Source of the DNA: UBA8437 sp963694825
GTDB taxonomy: Bacteria > Planctomycetota > Planctomycetia > Planctomycetales > Planctomycetaceae
NCBI GenBank assembly: GCA_963694825.1
Contig: CAVOEV010000080.1
Location: 1 to 17,759, forward strand
Reading direction: 5' to 3'
DNA: 17,759 nucleotides
The first letter of the stretch is position 1. Each line of letters starts with the position of its first letter. Shown here one piece after another: positions 1 to 7,108 of this stretch. The translations under genes and the position numbers were made by a program. The notes under the pieces are model-generated. The model was not told the DNA's origin. It saw only the letters and a program-made list of their open reading frames with translations, and did no database searches.

Positions 1-541
1 TGCCGGTGGCGGTGTCCCATTCGAAGAGGTGACATTTCAGGTCACCGGTGACCAGTCGGCTGCCGTCGGGGTGAAAGGCGACGTTGTAGACATGATGTTC
101 GTGGCCGGACATGGACCGAACGGCCGACCCATCGGCGGTGTTCCAGATCTTGACCAGCTTGTCGTTGCCGACGCTGGCCAGCAGTTTGCCGTCGGGGCTG
201 ACGGCGATGGCTCGGACCCAGCCGTGATGCGCGTCGAGAGTCCGCAGTGGTTTGGGGGTGGTTGCGGCGGTTTCCCACCAGACCAGTCGCCCGTCGTACC
301 CGGCGGTGATTGTCTGCGAACCGTCTTGCGAGAAGGCGATGCCGCGGACCCACGAGTCGGTCCCGTCCAGGGCGATCTTCTTGTTCTCTTTCGTGTCCCA
401 ACGCCAGACCTGGTAGTCCTGGGCTCCGTAGAAGACGTAGCGGCCGGTGGGGTCGAAGCGGCACGAGATCAGCGGGTTGCCGTGCTTGAGTTCCTTGACG
501 ACGTGGGTCTTGGTGGCATCGATGTTCGGAGCTGTGGGCAT
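1..541 (-). CDS. WD40 repeat protein, N-terminal part (cut by window edge)
   Basis: The minus strand is open from an ATG at 541 to the window edge, giving 180 codons starting MPTAPNIDATKTHVVKELKH. Four beta-propeller blades are visible, each with the WD40 pattern of a hydrophobic-SPDG-type turn followed by a W-D-like end. Their tells are CRFDPTGRYVFYGAQD..VWRWD, IAFSQDGSQTITAGYDG..VWWE, IAVSPDGKLLASVGNDKLVKIWN and VAFHPDGSRLVTGD..LFEWD. WD40 propellers are protein-interaction scaffolds; no enzymatic residues are seen. There is no signal peptide, so the protein probably starts in the cytoplasm, unlike its neighbours. It is divergent, across 94 bp, from a PSCyt1/DUF1549/DUF1553 gene. WD40 proteins often accompany such genes in planctomycetes, so a shared role is plausible but unproven. 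The C-terminus, and any further blades or a fused domain, lie outside the window. Confidence 0.85.
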   Translation of the reverse strand, partial: MPTAPNIDATKTHVVKELKHGNPLISCRFDPTGRYVFYGAQDYQVWRWDTKENKKIALDGTDSWVRGIAFSQDGSQTITAGYDGRLVWWETAATTPKPLRTLDAHHGWVRAIAVSPDGKLLASVGNDKLVKIWNTADGSAVRSMSGHEHHVYNVAFHPDGSRLVTGDLKCHLFEWDTATG

Positions 542-635
542 AGATAGATTCTTGCGATCTGTGTCGTTGGGATCAACACGAATGGCTGGACCACCATGTC
601 GCCACTCGATCGGCATACTCTATGATAGACACGGC
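542..635. promoter_or_regulatory. Divergent intergenic region between WD40 and PSCyt1 genes
   Basis: These 94 nt separate two divergent start codons and should hold both promoters. On the plus strand TATGAT at 621-626 matches a sigma-70 -10 box in five of six positions, but I find no good -35 box 17 nt upstream. If used, transcription would begin within a few nucleotides of the ATG at 636. On the minus strand a TTGATC with an AAGAAT 17 nt downstream is a weak candidate promoter. No operator-like inverted repeat is evident. Confidence 0.35.
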
Positions 636-3600
636 ATGAAACGCATCGCACGTCTGCTGTCCGTCCTTCTCGTGGCGCCTGGAATTCTGGCGGCAGCTGA
701 CAACACTGCCAGGAAACCGACTTCGGCTCAACTCGAGCACTTCGAGAAGGTGATCCGACCCCTGTTGGTTCGCCGCTGCCATTCGTGTCACAGCAGGCAG
801 GCCAAGCCATTGAAGGCTGGCCTGCGGCTCGACACCCGCGGCCAGGCTCTCAGCGGAGGCGACACGGGGCCGGCTTTGCTTCCGGGCGATCCCGACAAGA
901 GCCTGTTGGTGCAGGCGGTTCGTTATGACGGCGACTACAAGATGCCTCCGTCGGGCAAGTTGCCGGCCGATGAGATCCAGGCTCTTGTCGATTGGGTTCG
1001 TGCCGGAGCGGCCTGGCCCGAAAGCGGCGACGACCCGGTGGATCCGACAGCGACTTTCGACCTGCCCGCCCGCCGCAAGGCTCACTGGGCCTGGCGACCC
1101 GTGGCGACGGTCACGCCGCCCGCGTTGCCCAAGGGGACACCAGCCGCCTTGTCCCGATGGAGCCGATTGCCGGTCGATCGATTCGTGCTTGCCGGGCTGC
1201 TGGACAAGGAACTGACTCCGGCACCGGTTGCCGACCGCCTGACGTGGCTGCGACGGGTGACCTACGACCTGACCGGCATGCCGCCGACGCCGTCAGAAAT
1301 CGACACGTTTCTCGGCGACCGATCCGATACGGCTCACGAGACGGTTGTCGACCGGTTGCTGGCCGGCACCCGATACGGCGAGCACTGGGCCAGGCACTGG
1401 CTCGACCTGGTCCGGTTTGCCGAGTCGCGAGGTCACGAGTCGGATTACGTGACGCCCAACGCCTGGGAATACCGCGACTACGTCATCCGAGCGTTCAACA
1501 ACGATGTGTCCTACGACATGTTTCTGGTCGAGCATGTCGCCGGCGACCTGCTGCCTCGGCCAAGACGTCATCCCGAGCGAGGCTACAACGAATCGATCCT
1601 GGCGACTGGATTCTGGCACCTGGGTGAATGGTGCCATTCGCCGGTCGACCTGCGGCAGGACGAAGCCGACCGGCACGACAACATGATCGACGTCTTCAGC
1701 AAGACGTTCCTGGGGCTCACTGTCAGTTGTGCACGGTGTCACGACCACAAGTTCGATGCGATTTCACAGAAGGACTACTACGCGCTCGCCGGTTTTCTCA
1801 AGAGCAGCGGATTCCGCCTGGTGCGTTACGAGACGATCGAGCACAACCGCGACGTGGCTCGCCGGTTGGCCTTGGTCCGTCACGCGGCTCGCAAGAGTCT
1901 TTACTTGGCGCTGTCGGACATTGTTCGTCCCGGCATCGTCGACCTGCCGGCCTATCTGCTTTCGGCACGAGACGTCATTTCCAAGAAGCTCACGACCAAC
2001 GGGGCTGCATTGGTCGCCGCGGCCGACGCCCGGAAGTTGGGCGTCGAGCGGCTCGAGCGTGTGGTGGCTCACCTGGTGGCGGCCAGGAAGATGCCGTCGG
2101 ATCCGTTGCATGCCTGGTCACTGTTGTGCGAAGTCGAGGGCGAGGTGCCCGACAAGTTGCTATCGAGCACCCTGGAAGGCATCCGTCGACAATGGTCGGA
2201 CCTCCAATTCGCGGCTGCTGGTTCGCTGAAGACGTCGCGTCTGCTGGTCGATTTCGGTCGGCTGACGGGTCGCAATTGGCGGGCCGACGGGCCAGCGTTC
2301 CGGCTGGGTCCGGTCGAGCCGGGCGATTTCACATTGGGCCGCGATGCGACCGATCCCTTTGGCCGAGTTTTCACGCGAGCTTCGGCCGCCTGGGACCCTG
2401 CGTTTTCCGGCCTGGTTGTCGACAAGTCCAGCGAGAACGAGAACGGCCGGTTGGGGAGCTGGGTGCGTGCCGGGCGGAGTATCCGCACGCCGACGTTCGC
2501 CTTGAAGACCGGTACACTCTGGTACCTGGTCGCCGGTGGTGGCCACGCCTTTGCGTCGGTCAACTCGCATCGGCTGCTGCACGGTCCGTTGCACGGCCAG
2601 ACGGTGCTGTCGTGGAAAGCCGTCGCCGATCCTGGTGCCCGTCCTCGATGGATCCGCCACGACCTGTCGGCGTTTGCCGGCCGCCGGATCCACATCGAGT
2701 TTTCGACCTCCGGCGACAAGCCGTTGCAGTTGTTCCTTGTGGCCGAAGGTGACCAGTCGCCGGGGAACCCATTTGCGGCCGACGGAGTCGCGGCGTTGGC
2801 GACAGAACTGTCGGCCGCGAAGACCGGGACACTGGAGCTCACGGCTCGGGCGTCGGCCCGGGTGTTCGAGTCGGCATTGGCCTGGTCGATCCGGCCGACT
2901 GTCGACCGAGCCAATTCGCAGGCCGTCGTGCTCGAATGGGTCGTCGATCACCTGGCACTTCTGGTGGCCAATTCCGAATCGAGCCGTCAGCGATTGGCGG
3001 CGGTGGCAACTCCGGCGATCGCCAACGAGAAGCGTTTGGTGGGGGGGATCCGCAAGTCGTCGCGGTTGGCCATCGCCATGTGGGACGGGTCGTCGGTGGA
3101 CCAGAACCTGTTCATCCGCGGCAACCCTGGCAAGCGGGCCGAGGTGGTCCCGCGTCGGATGCTCGAGGCCTTGGGAGGACGTCGGGTCAAGTCGTCAGAT
3201 CCGGGCAGCGGGCGTTTGTCGCTGGCGGTGGCACTGATCGAAGGACGCAATCCGTTGGTCCGTCGCGTGGTGGTCAACCGAATCTGGCATCACCTGTTCG
3301 GTCGAGGCCTGGTGCCGACGGTCGACAACTTTGGTGTGCAGGGCCAGGAACCGTCGCATCCGGAGCTGCTGGACTGGCTGGCCGACCGTTTTCGACAGGA
3401 ACGCTGGTCGATCAAGTCAACGATCCGCCGGCTGGTGCTTTCGCGGACGTACCGCATGTCGAGTCGTCCGGCGGCCGAGTCTGTGGCGGCCGATCCGACG
3501 AACAAGTGGTTGCACAGCATGCGAGTGAAACGACTGCCGGGCGAAGCGATCCGGGACGCGATGCTGAGTGTTGCGGGGCGTCTGGACCGAGGCTACCTGG

Positions 3601-4088
3601 GAAAGAGCGTCCCGGTGTACCTGTCGGGACACATGATTGGACGAGGCCGTCCCAAGAGCGGACCGATGGACGGGAACGGGCGACGGACGATCTACATCGG
3701 AGTCCGCCGCAACTTTCTTTCGTCGATGATGCTGGCCTTTGACACACCGCAGCCGTTTTCCACGGTGGGACGCCGGACACGCTCGAATGTCCCCGCCCAG
3801 GCGCTGATCCTGATGAACGATCCATTCGTCGTATCGCAGGCCAAGCTGTGGGCTCGGCGGCTGTTGGCTCGAAAGGAACTCGATACCCACTCTCGGATCG
3901 AACTGATGTACCGCGAGTCGTTGGGGCGTCGGCCGAGCGACGACGAGTTGTCTTTGGCGAGCGGGTTTCTGGTCGAACAGGGGCGACGTTATGGTCTGAA
4001 GGATGAACAGGGCTCGACGGATGTGCGAGCCTGGGGCGACCTGTGCCACGTGATGTTCAATGCCAAAGAGTTTCTATTCATCAACTGA
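636..4088 (+). CDS. Exported PSCyt1/DUF1549/DUF1553 cytochrome-type protein (module A)
   Basis: This 1150-aa protein belongs to the planctomycete cytochrome family with PSCyt1, DUF1549 and DUF1553 domains. The ATG at 636 is chosen because it begins a clear Sec signal peptide, MKRIARLLSVLLVAPGILAA; the frame stays open for 63 codons upstream but those residues look non-coding. PSCyt1 (about residues 35-125) has the haem c motif CHSCH at 48-52 and a likely distal methionine in MPP at 103-105. DUF1549 (about 180-390) holds a second motif, CARCH at 365-369. A beta-strand-rich insert of roughly 535-715 follows, then DUF1553 (about 800-1150) with the family stretches VVVNRIWHHLFGRGLV and PSHPELLDWLA. 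Haem attachment implies a periplasmic or cell-surface location. The reaction is unknown. The downstream DUF1501 gene starts 35 nt later on the same strand, so the two probably form an operon. No Shine-Dalgarno sequence is visible before the ATG. Confidence 0.93.
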   Translation: MKRIARLLSVLLVAPGILAAADNTARKPTSAQLEHFEKVIRPLLVRRCHSCHSRQAKPLKAGLRLDTRGQALSGGDTGPALLPGDPDKSLLVQAVRYDGDYKMPPSGKLPADEIQALVDWVRAGAAWPESGDDPVDPTATFDLPARRKAHWAWRPVATVTPPALPKGTPAALSRWSRLPVDRFVLAGLLDKELTPAPVADRLTWLRRVTYDLTGMPPTPSEIDTFLGDRSDTAHETVVDRLLAGTRYGEHWARHWLDLVRFAESRGHESDYVTPNAWEYRDYVIRAFNNDVSYDMFLVEHVAGDLLPRPRRHPERGYNESILATGFWHLGEWCHSPVDLRQDEADRHDNMIDVFSKTFLGLTVSCARCHDHKFDAISQKDYYALAGFLKSSGFRLVRYETIEHNRDVARRLALVRHAARKSLYLALSDIVRPGIVDLPAYLLSARDVISKKLTTNGAALVAAADARKLGVERLERVVAHLVAARKMPSDPLHAWSLLCEVEGEVPDKLLSSTLEGIRRQWSDLQFAAAGSLKTSRLLVDFGRLTGRNWRADGPAFRLGPVEPGDFTLGRDATDPFGRVFTRASAAWDPAFSGLVVDKSSENENGRLGSWVRAGRSIRTPTFALKTGTLWYLVAGGGHAFASVNSHRLLHGPLHGQTVLSWKAVADPGARPRWIRHDLSAFAGRRIHIEFSTSGDKPLQLFLVAEGDQSPGNPFAADGVAALATELSAAKTGTLELTARASARVFESALAWSIRPTVDRANSQAVVLEWVVDHLALLVANSESSRQRLAAVATPAIANEKRLVGGIRKSSRLAIAMWDGSSVDQNLFIRGNPGKRAEVVPRRMLEALGGRRVKSSDPGSGRLSLAVALIEGRNPLVRRVVVNRIWHHLFGRGLVPTVDNFGVQGQEPSHPELLDWLADRFRQERWSIKSTIRRLVLSRTYRMSSRPAAESVAADPTNKWLHSMRVKRLPGEAIRDAMLSVAGRLDRGYLGKSVPVYLSGHMIGRGRPKSGPMDGNGRRTIYIGVRRNFLSSMMLAFDTPQPFSTVGRRTRSNVPAQALILMNDPFVVSQAKLWARRLLARKELDTHSRIELMYRESLGRRPSDDELSLASGFLVEQGRRYGLKDEQGSTDVRAWGDLCHVMFNAKEFLFIN

Positions 4089-4123
4089 CGAAGTGCTGAC
4101 AGCTCCCGACGGAATCCGAACCG

Positions 4124-5599
4124 ATGCACCCCAGTCACCCGAGTCGTCCGTGTGGACACAGTCTGCCTCGCCCGACCAGTCGGCGTGAAATGCTCTCGCA
4201 GGCTGCCCAGGGGTTTGGCGGCGTGGCGGCGGCGGTGTTGTTGGGAGGCCAATTGCCGGGCGAGTCGGTACCCGAAGCGTTTGCGGCATCGGATTCGAAT
4301 GTACTGGCGACCCGGCTGACTCATTACCGGCCCAAAGCCAAGCGGGTAATTTTCCTGTACATGGACGGCGGTCCGTCTCAGGTCGACACTTTCGATCCGA
4401 AGCCGGCGCTGGCGAAATATAACGGCCAGGATCCTCATCGGGTGCTCAAGGTCGAGCCGACCCAGTTCAACAACATCGGCAAGGTCCTGAAGTCGCCGTG
4501 GTCGTTCAAGCGGTATGGCGAGACGGGACTGCCCGTCAGCGCGTTGTTCCCGACGATCGGCGAGCATTGTGCCGATGACCTGTGCGTGGTTCGCTCGATG
4601 GTCGCTCCGTTTTCCGAGCACACCAACGCCAACTTCTTCCTGCACACCGGCACCGGGCTACAGGGCCGTCCGGCTCACGGGGCCTGGGTGGCTTACGGGT
4701 TGGGCAGCGAGTGCCAGGACCTGCCTGCCTACGTGGTGCTCAACGGCGGCCTGATTCCCTCCGGGGGGCTCGATTGCTTCGGCAGCGGTTTCCTGCCGGC
4801 GGCCTTCCAGGGCTCGGTGTTCCAACCGGGCAACAGCCCCGTGGCCAACATCACTCCCGGCGAGGCCAAGCCGGACCTGCAGTCAGCCAAGCTGGCGCTG
4901 ATGAAACGGCTCGACAAGAACCTGCTGGGACGGCTCGGCCGGGTGGACCAGGTCGAGAGTGCGATTGCCAACTACGAACTGGCGGCCCGGATGCAGATGG
5001 CGGTGCCGGACCTGATGGATCTCGCCGACGAGTCCAAGGCCACCCAGTCTCTGTATGGCCTGGACGATTCGTTTGCCAACACCCGCAAGTACGGCCGGTT
5101 GTGCCTGGTGGCACGGCGAATGGTCGAACGGGGCGTGCGGTTCATCGAGTTGACCTGCACGGGTGGCAACGGTGACCGCTGGGACCAGCACGGTGGGCTG
5201 GTCGATGGTCACACCAAGAACGCCCGGGCAATCGACCGCCCGGTGGCCGGCCTGCTCCGGGACCTCAAGCAGCGCGGGCTGCTCGACGAGACGCTGGTCG
5301 TGTGGTGCGGTGAGTTCGGGCGGACGCCGTTTGCCCAGGGCAATAACGGCCGGGACCACAACCCGTTCGGGTTCACGATCTGGATGGCCGGAGGCGGTTC
5401 ACGGGCGGGGTACGTGCACGGAGCGACCGACGAGTTTGGTTACCATGCCGTCCAGGACAAGGTCGAGGTGTACGACCTGCACGCGACGATGCTGCACTTG
5501 ATGGGGATGGATCACGAGCGGCTGACGTATCGCTTTTCGAGCCGCGACATGCGGTTGACTGATGTGCATGGTCGCGTGGTGCGAGAGCTGCTGGGGTGA
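4124..5599 (+). CDS. DUF1501 protein, Tat-exported alkaline-phosphatase/sulfatase-fold (module A)
   Basis: The 491-aa product has a Tat-type N-terminus: twin arginines at 20-21 in TSRREML, then a Gly/Ala/Val-rich stretch (AAQGFGGVAAAVLLGG). The DUF1501 domain fills the rest. Its first signature is VIFLYMDGGPSQVDTFDPKP (75-94), with D81 and D88 as candidate metal or active-site residues. The second is GEFGRT (396-401), followed by RDHNP (410-414) and MAGGG. DUF1501 is placed in the alkaline-phosphatase/sulfatase superfamily, so metal-dependent hydrolysis of an ester is a reasonable guess, but no substrate is established. Tat export fits a protein that folds, perhaps with metal, before translocation. 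It follows the module A cytochrome gene by 35 nt, the usual partnership in planctomycetes. The Shine-Dalgarno sequence is poor (GGAA about 14 nt upstream), which suggests coupling to the upstream gene. Confidence 0.93.
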   Translation: MHPSHPSRPCGHSLPRPTSRREMLSQAAQGFGGVAAAVLLGGQLPGESVPEAFAASDSNVLATRLTHYRPKAKRVIFLYMDGGPSQVDTFDPKPALAKYNGQDPHRVLKVEPTQFNNIGKVLKSPWSFKRYGETGLPVSALFPTIGEHCADDLCVVRSMVAPFSEHTNANFFLHTGTGLQGRPAHGAWVAYGLGSECQDLPAYVVLNGGLIPSGGLDCFGSGFLPAAFQGSVFQPGNSPVANITPGEAKPDLQSAKLALMKRLDKNLLGRLGRVDQVESAIANYELAARMQMAVPDLMDLADESKATQSLYGLDDSFANTRKYGRLCLVARRMVERGVRFIELTCTGGNGDRWDQHGGLVDGHTKNARAIDRPVAGLLRDLKQRGLLDETLVVWCGEFGRTPFAQGNNGRDHNPFGFTIWMAGGGSRAGYVHGATDEFGYHAVQDKVEVYDLHATMLHLMGMDHERLTYRFSSRDMRLTDVHGRVVRELLG

Positions 5600-5615
5600 G
5601 CAGTTGGGGGGTGAG

Positions 5616-7061
5616 CTAGGCGATCAGCTCCTCGATCACATCACCGGCAACATCTGTCAGCCGGAAGTCTCGACCGTTGAACCGGTAGGTCAGTTTCTTG
5701 TGGTCGAAGCCCATCAGTTTCAGGATCGTTGCGTGCAGGTCGTGGGAGTTGACCCGGTTCTCGACTGCCTTGTAGCCAAACGCGTCGCTGGCTCCGTACT
5801 GAGTGCCACCCTTGATGCCGCCACCAGCCATCCATGTGGTGAAGGCGTTGGGGTTGTGGTCGCGGCCCTTGGCCCCCTGTGAATCGGAGGTCCGCCCGAA
5901 CTCGCCTCCGTAGATGATCAGCGTGTCATCAAGGAGGCCTCGCTGCTTCAGGTCATCCAGCAACGCTCCGGTCGGTTGGTCAACCGAGCGGGCACACATG
6001 CCGTGGTTGGCACTGATGTCGGAATGAGCATCCCAGGGAACGTCGTTGACTCCGCCTCCGGGCGTCTTGGCCACGTCGGCAAAGACCTGCACAAACCGGA
6101 CACCTCGTTCGATCAAACGCCGAGCGATCAGGCACTGCCGGCCGTAGTCCTGCGATTCTTTACGGTTGAGTCCGTAGGCCTCCTGGGTTTGCTTGGTCTC
6201 GCGGGCGACATCAAACGCTTCGGGCGCCGCCACCTGCATCCGGTACGCCAACTCGAACGATTCGAGCCTCGCACTCAGATCTCGATCAAACGGTCGCGTG
6301 CTGGCGTGCTTGTTGTTGGCGGCTCGAAGCGCGTCGAGCAGGCTGCGTTGCTGAGGATCGGTCAATTCGCCGGACCGCTGCAGGTTGGCGATCGGCTTGG
6401 GTTGTCGAGGATCCAGGGCTGTGGCCTGGTAGACACTGGGCAGGAACCCCGAACTCCAGACCGGGTCGCCGCCACGTGGCTTCTTGCCGTGCATCACGAC
6501 GTAGGCCGGAAGGTTGGTGTTTTCGCTGCCCAATCCATACGTCAGCCAGCTGCCCAGGCTGGGGAACCCCTGGCGGATGAAGCCGGAGTTGAGTTCGAGA
6601 ATGGCGGGGGTGTGGTTGTTTGAGCGTGAGAAGCACGAGTAGATGAAGGCGATGTCGTCGGCGTGCCGTGAGATGTTCGGGAAGATCTCCGAAATCCATG
6701 CACCACTTTCGCCGTGCTGGTTGAAGCGGAACGGCGACTTCAGACACTTGCCGCTGGTGGTGAAGAACCCGGTCTTGGGGTCGGCTCCGGCCAGGGACTG
6801 ACCGTTTCGCTTTTGCAGCTCGGGCTTGTAGTCGAAGGTGTCGACCTGAGACGGGCTGCCGGTCTGGAAGAGCCAGATGACTGACTTGGCACTTGGCGGG
6901 AAGTGCGACTGAGTCGGAGACAGCGGGTTGGTTGACGATTCGCTACCGAGCAGACCTTCGGAATGCAGCAGGCCGGCCAGGGCGACTGAGCCAAAACCCA
7001 TGCCGGCCGACTCGAGAAAGTGGCGACGGGATGCGATGTGGGACCCGAGTTGGTGGTTCAT
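5616..7061 (-). CDS. DUF1501 protein, Tat-exported alkaline-phosphatase/sulfatase-fold (module B)
   Basis: This 481-aa paralogue of the module A DUF1501 protein starts MNHQLGSHIASRRHFLESAG, with twin arginines at 12-13 of a Tat signal. The first signature reads VIWLFQTGSPSQVDTFDYKP (61-80). The residues aligned with MDGG in module A are QTGS here, so this copy belongs to a different sub-branch. GEFGRT (386-391) and DHNP (401-404) are conserved, as is the C-terminal block DLHATILKLMGFDH..LTYRFNGRDFRLTDV. A Shine-Dalgarno AGGA lies 8 nt before the ATG (complement of 7070-7073). The gene sits 47 nt downstream of the module B cytochrome gene in the same orientation, so they are probably co-transcribed. 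Its TAG stop is 16 nt from the stop of the convergent module A DUF1501 gene. Function is inferred only from fold: probably a secreted metal-dependent hydrolase. Confidence 0.93.
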   Translation of the reverse strand: MNHQLGSHIASRRHFLESAGMGFGSVALAGLLHSEGLLGSESSTNPLSPTQSHFPPSAKSVIWLFQTGSPSQVDTFDYKPELQKRNGQSLAGADPKTGFFTTSGKCLKSPFRFNQHGESGAWISEIFPNISRHADDIAFIYSCFSRSNNHTPAILELNSGFIRQGFPSLGSWLTYGLGSENTNLPAYVVMHGKKPRGGDPVWSSGFLPSVYQATALDPRQPKPIANLQRSGELTDPQQRSLLDALRAANNKHASTRPFDRDLSARLESFELAYRMQVAAPEAFDVARETKQTQEAYGLNRKESQDYGRQCLIARRLIERGVRFVQVFADVAKTPGGGVNDVPWDAHSDISANHGMCARSVDQPTGALLDDLKQRGLLDDTLIIYGGEFGRTSDSQGAKGRDHNPNAFTTWMAGGGIKGGTQYGASDAFGYKAVENRVNSHDLHATILKLMGFDHKKLTYRFNGRDFRLTDVAGDVIEELIA

Positions 7062-7088
7062 TGCGGGTGTCCTGTTGGGCTTGGCAGG

Positions 7089-7100
7089 TGTGTGTGTGTG
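7089..7100. repeat. (TG)6 dinucleotide repeat between module B genes
   Basis: Six uninterrupted TG units, read as (CA)6 on the coding strand, lie in the 47-nt gap between the stop of the cytochrome gene and the start of the DUF1501 gene. They are 16 nt upstream of the DUF1501 Shine-Dalgarno sequence. Such tracts can change length by slippage. A change here would alter only intercistronic spacing, not a reading frame. Confidence 0.7.
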
Positions 7101-7108
7101 GGCAGTCC

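Noticed and set aside
42..547. Overlapping frames on both strands at the window start
   Set aside because: The WD40 frame from 541 shows four clear propeller blades, so the others are shadows.
447..635. In-frame 63-codon extension of the module A cytochrome
   Set aside because: It overlaps the start of the divergent WD40 gene and would bury a good Sec signal peptide that starts at 636.
5588..5630. Small inverted repeats (CTGCT/AGCAG and GAGCT/AGCTC) at the convergent junction of modules A and B
   Set aside because: Stems are only 5 bp with 6-8 nt loops and no T-run, and they overlap coding ends. A bidirectional terminator is possible but not supported.
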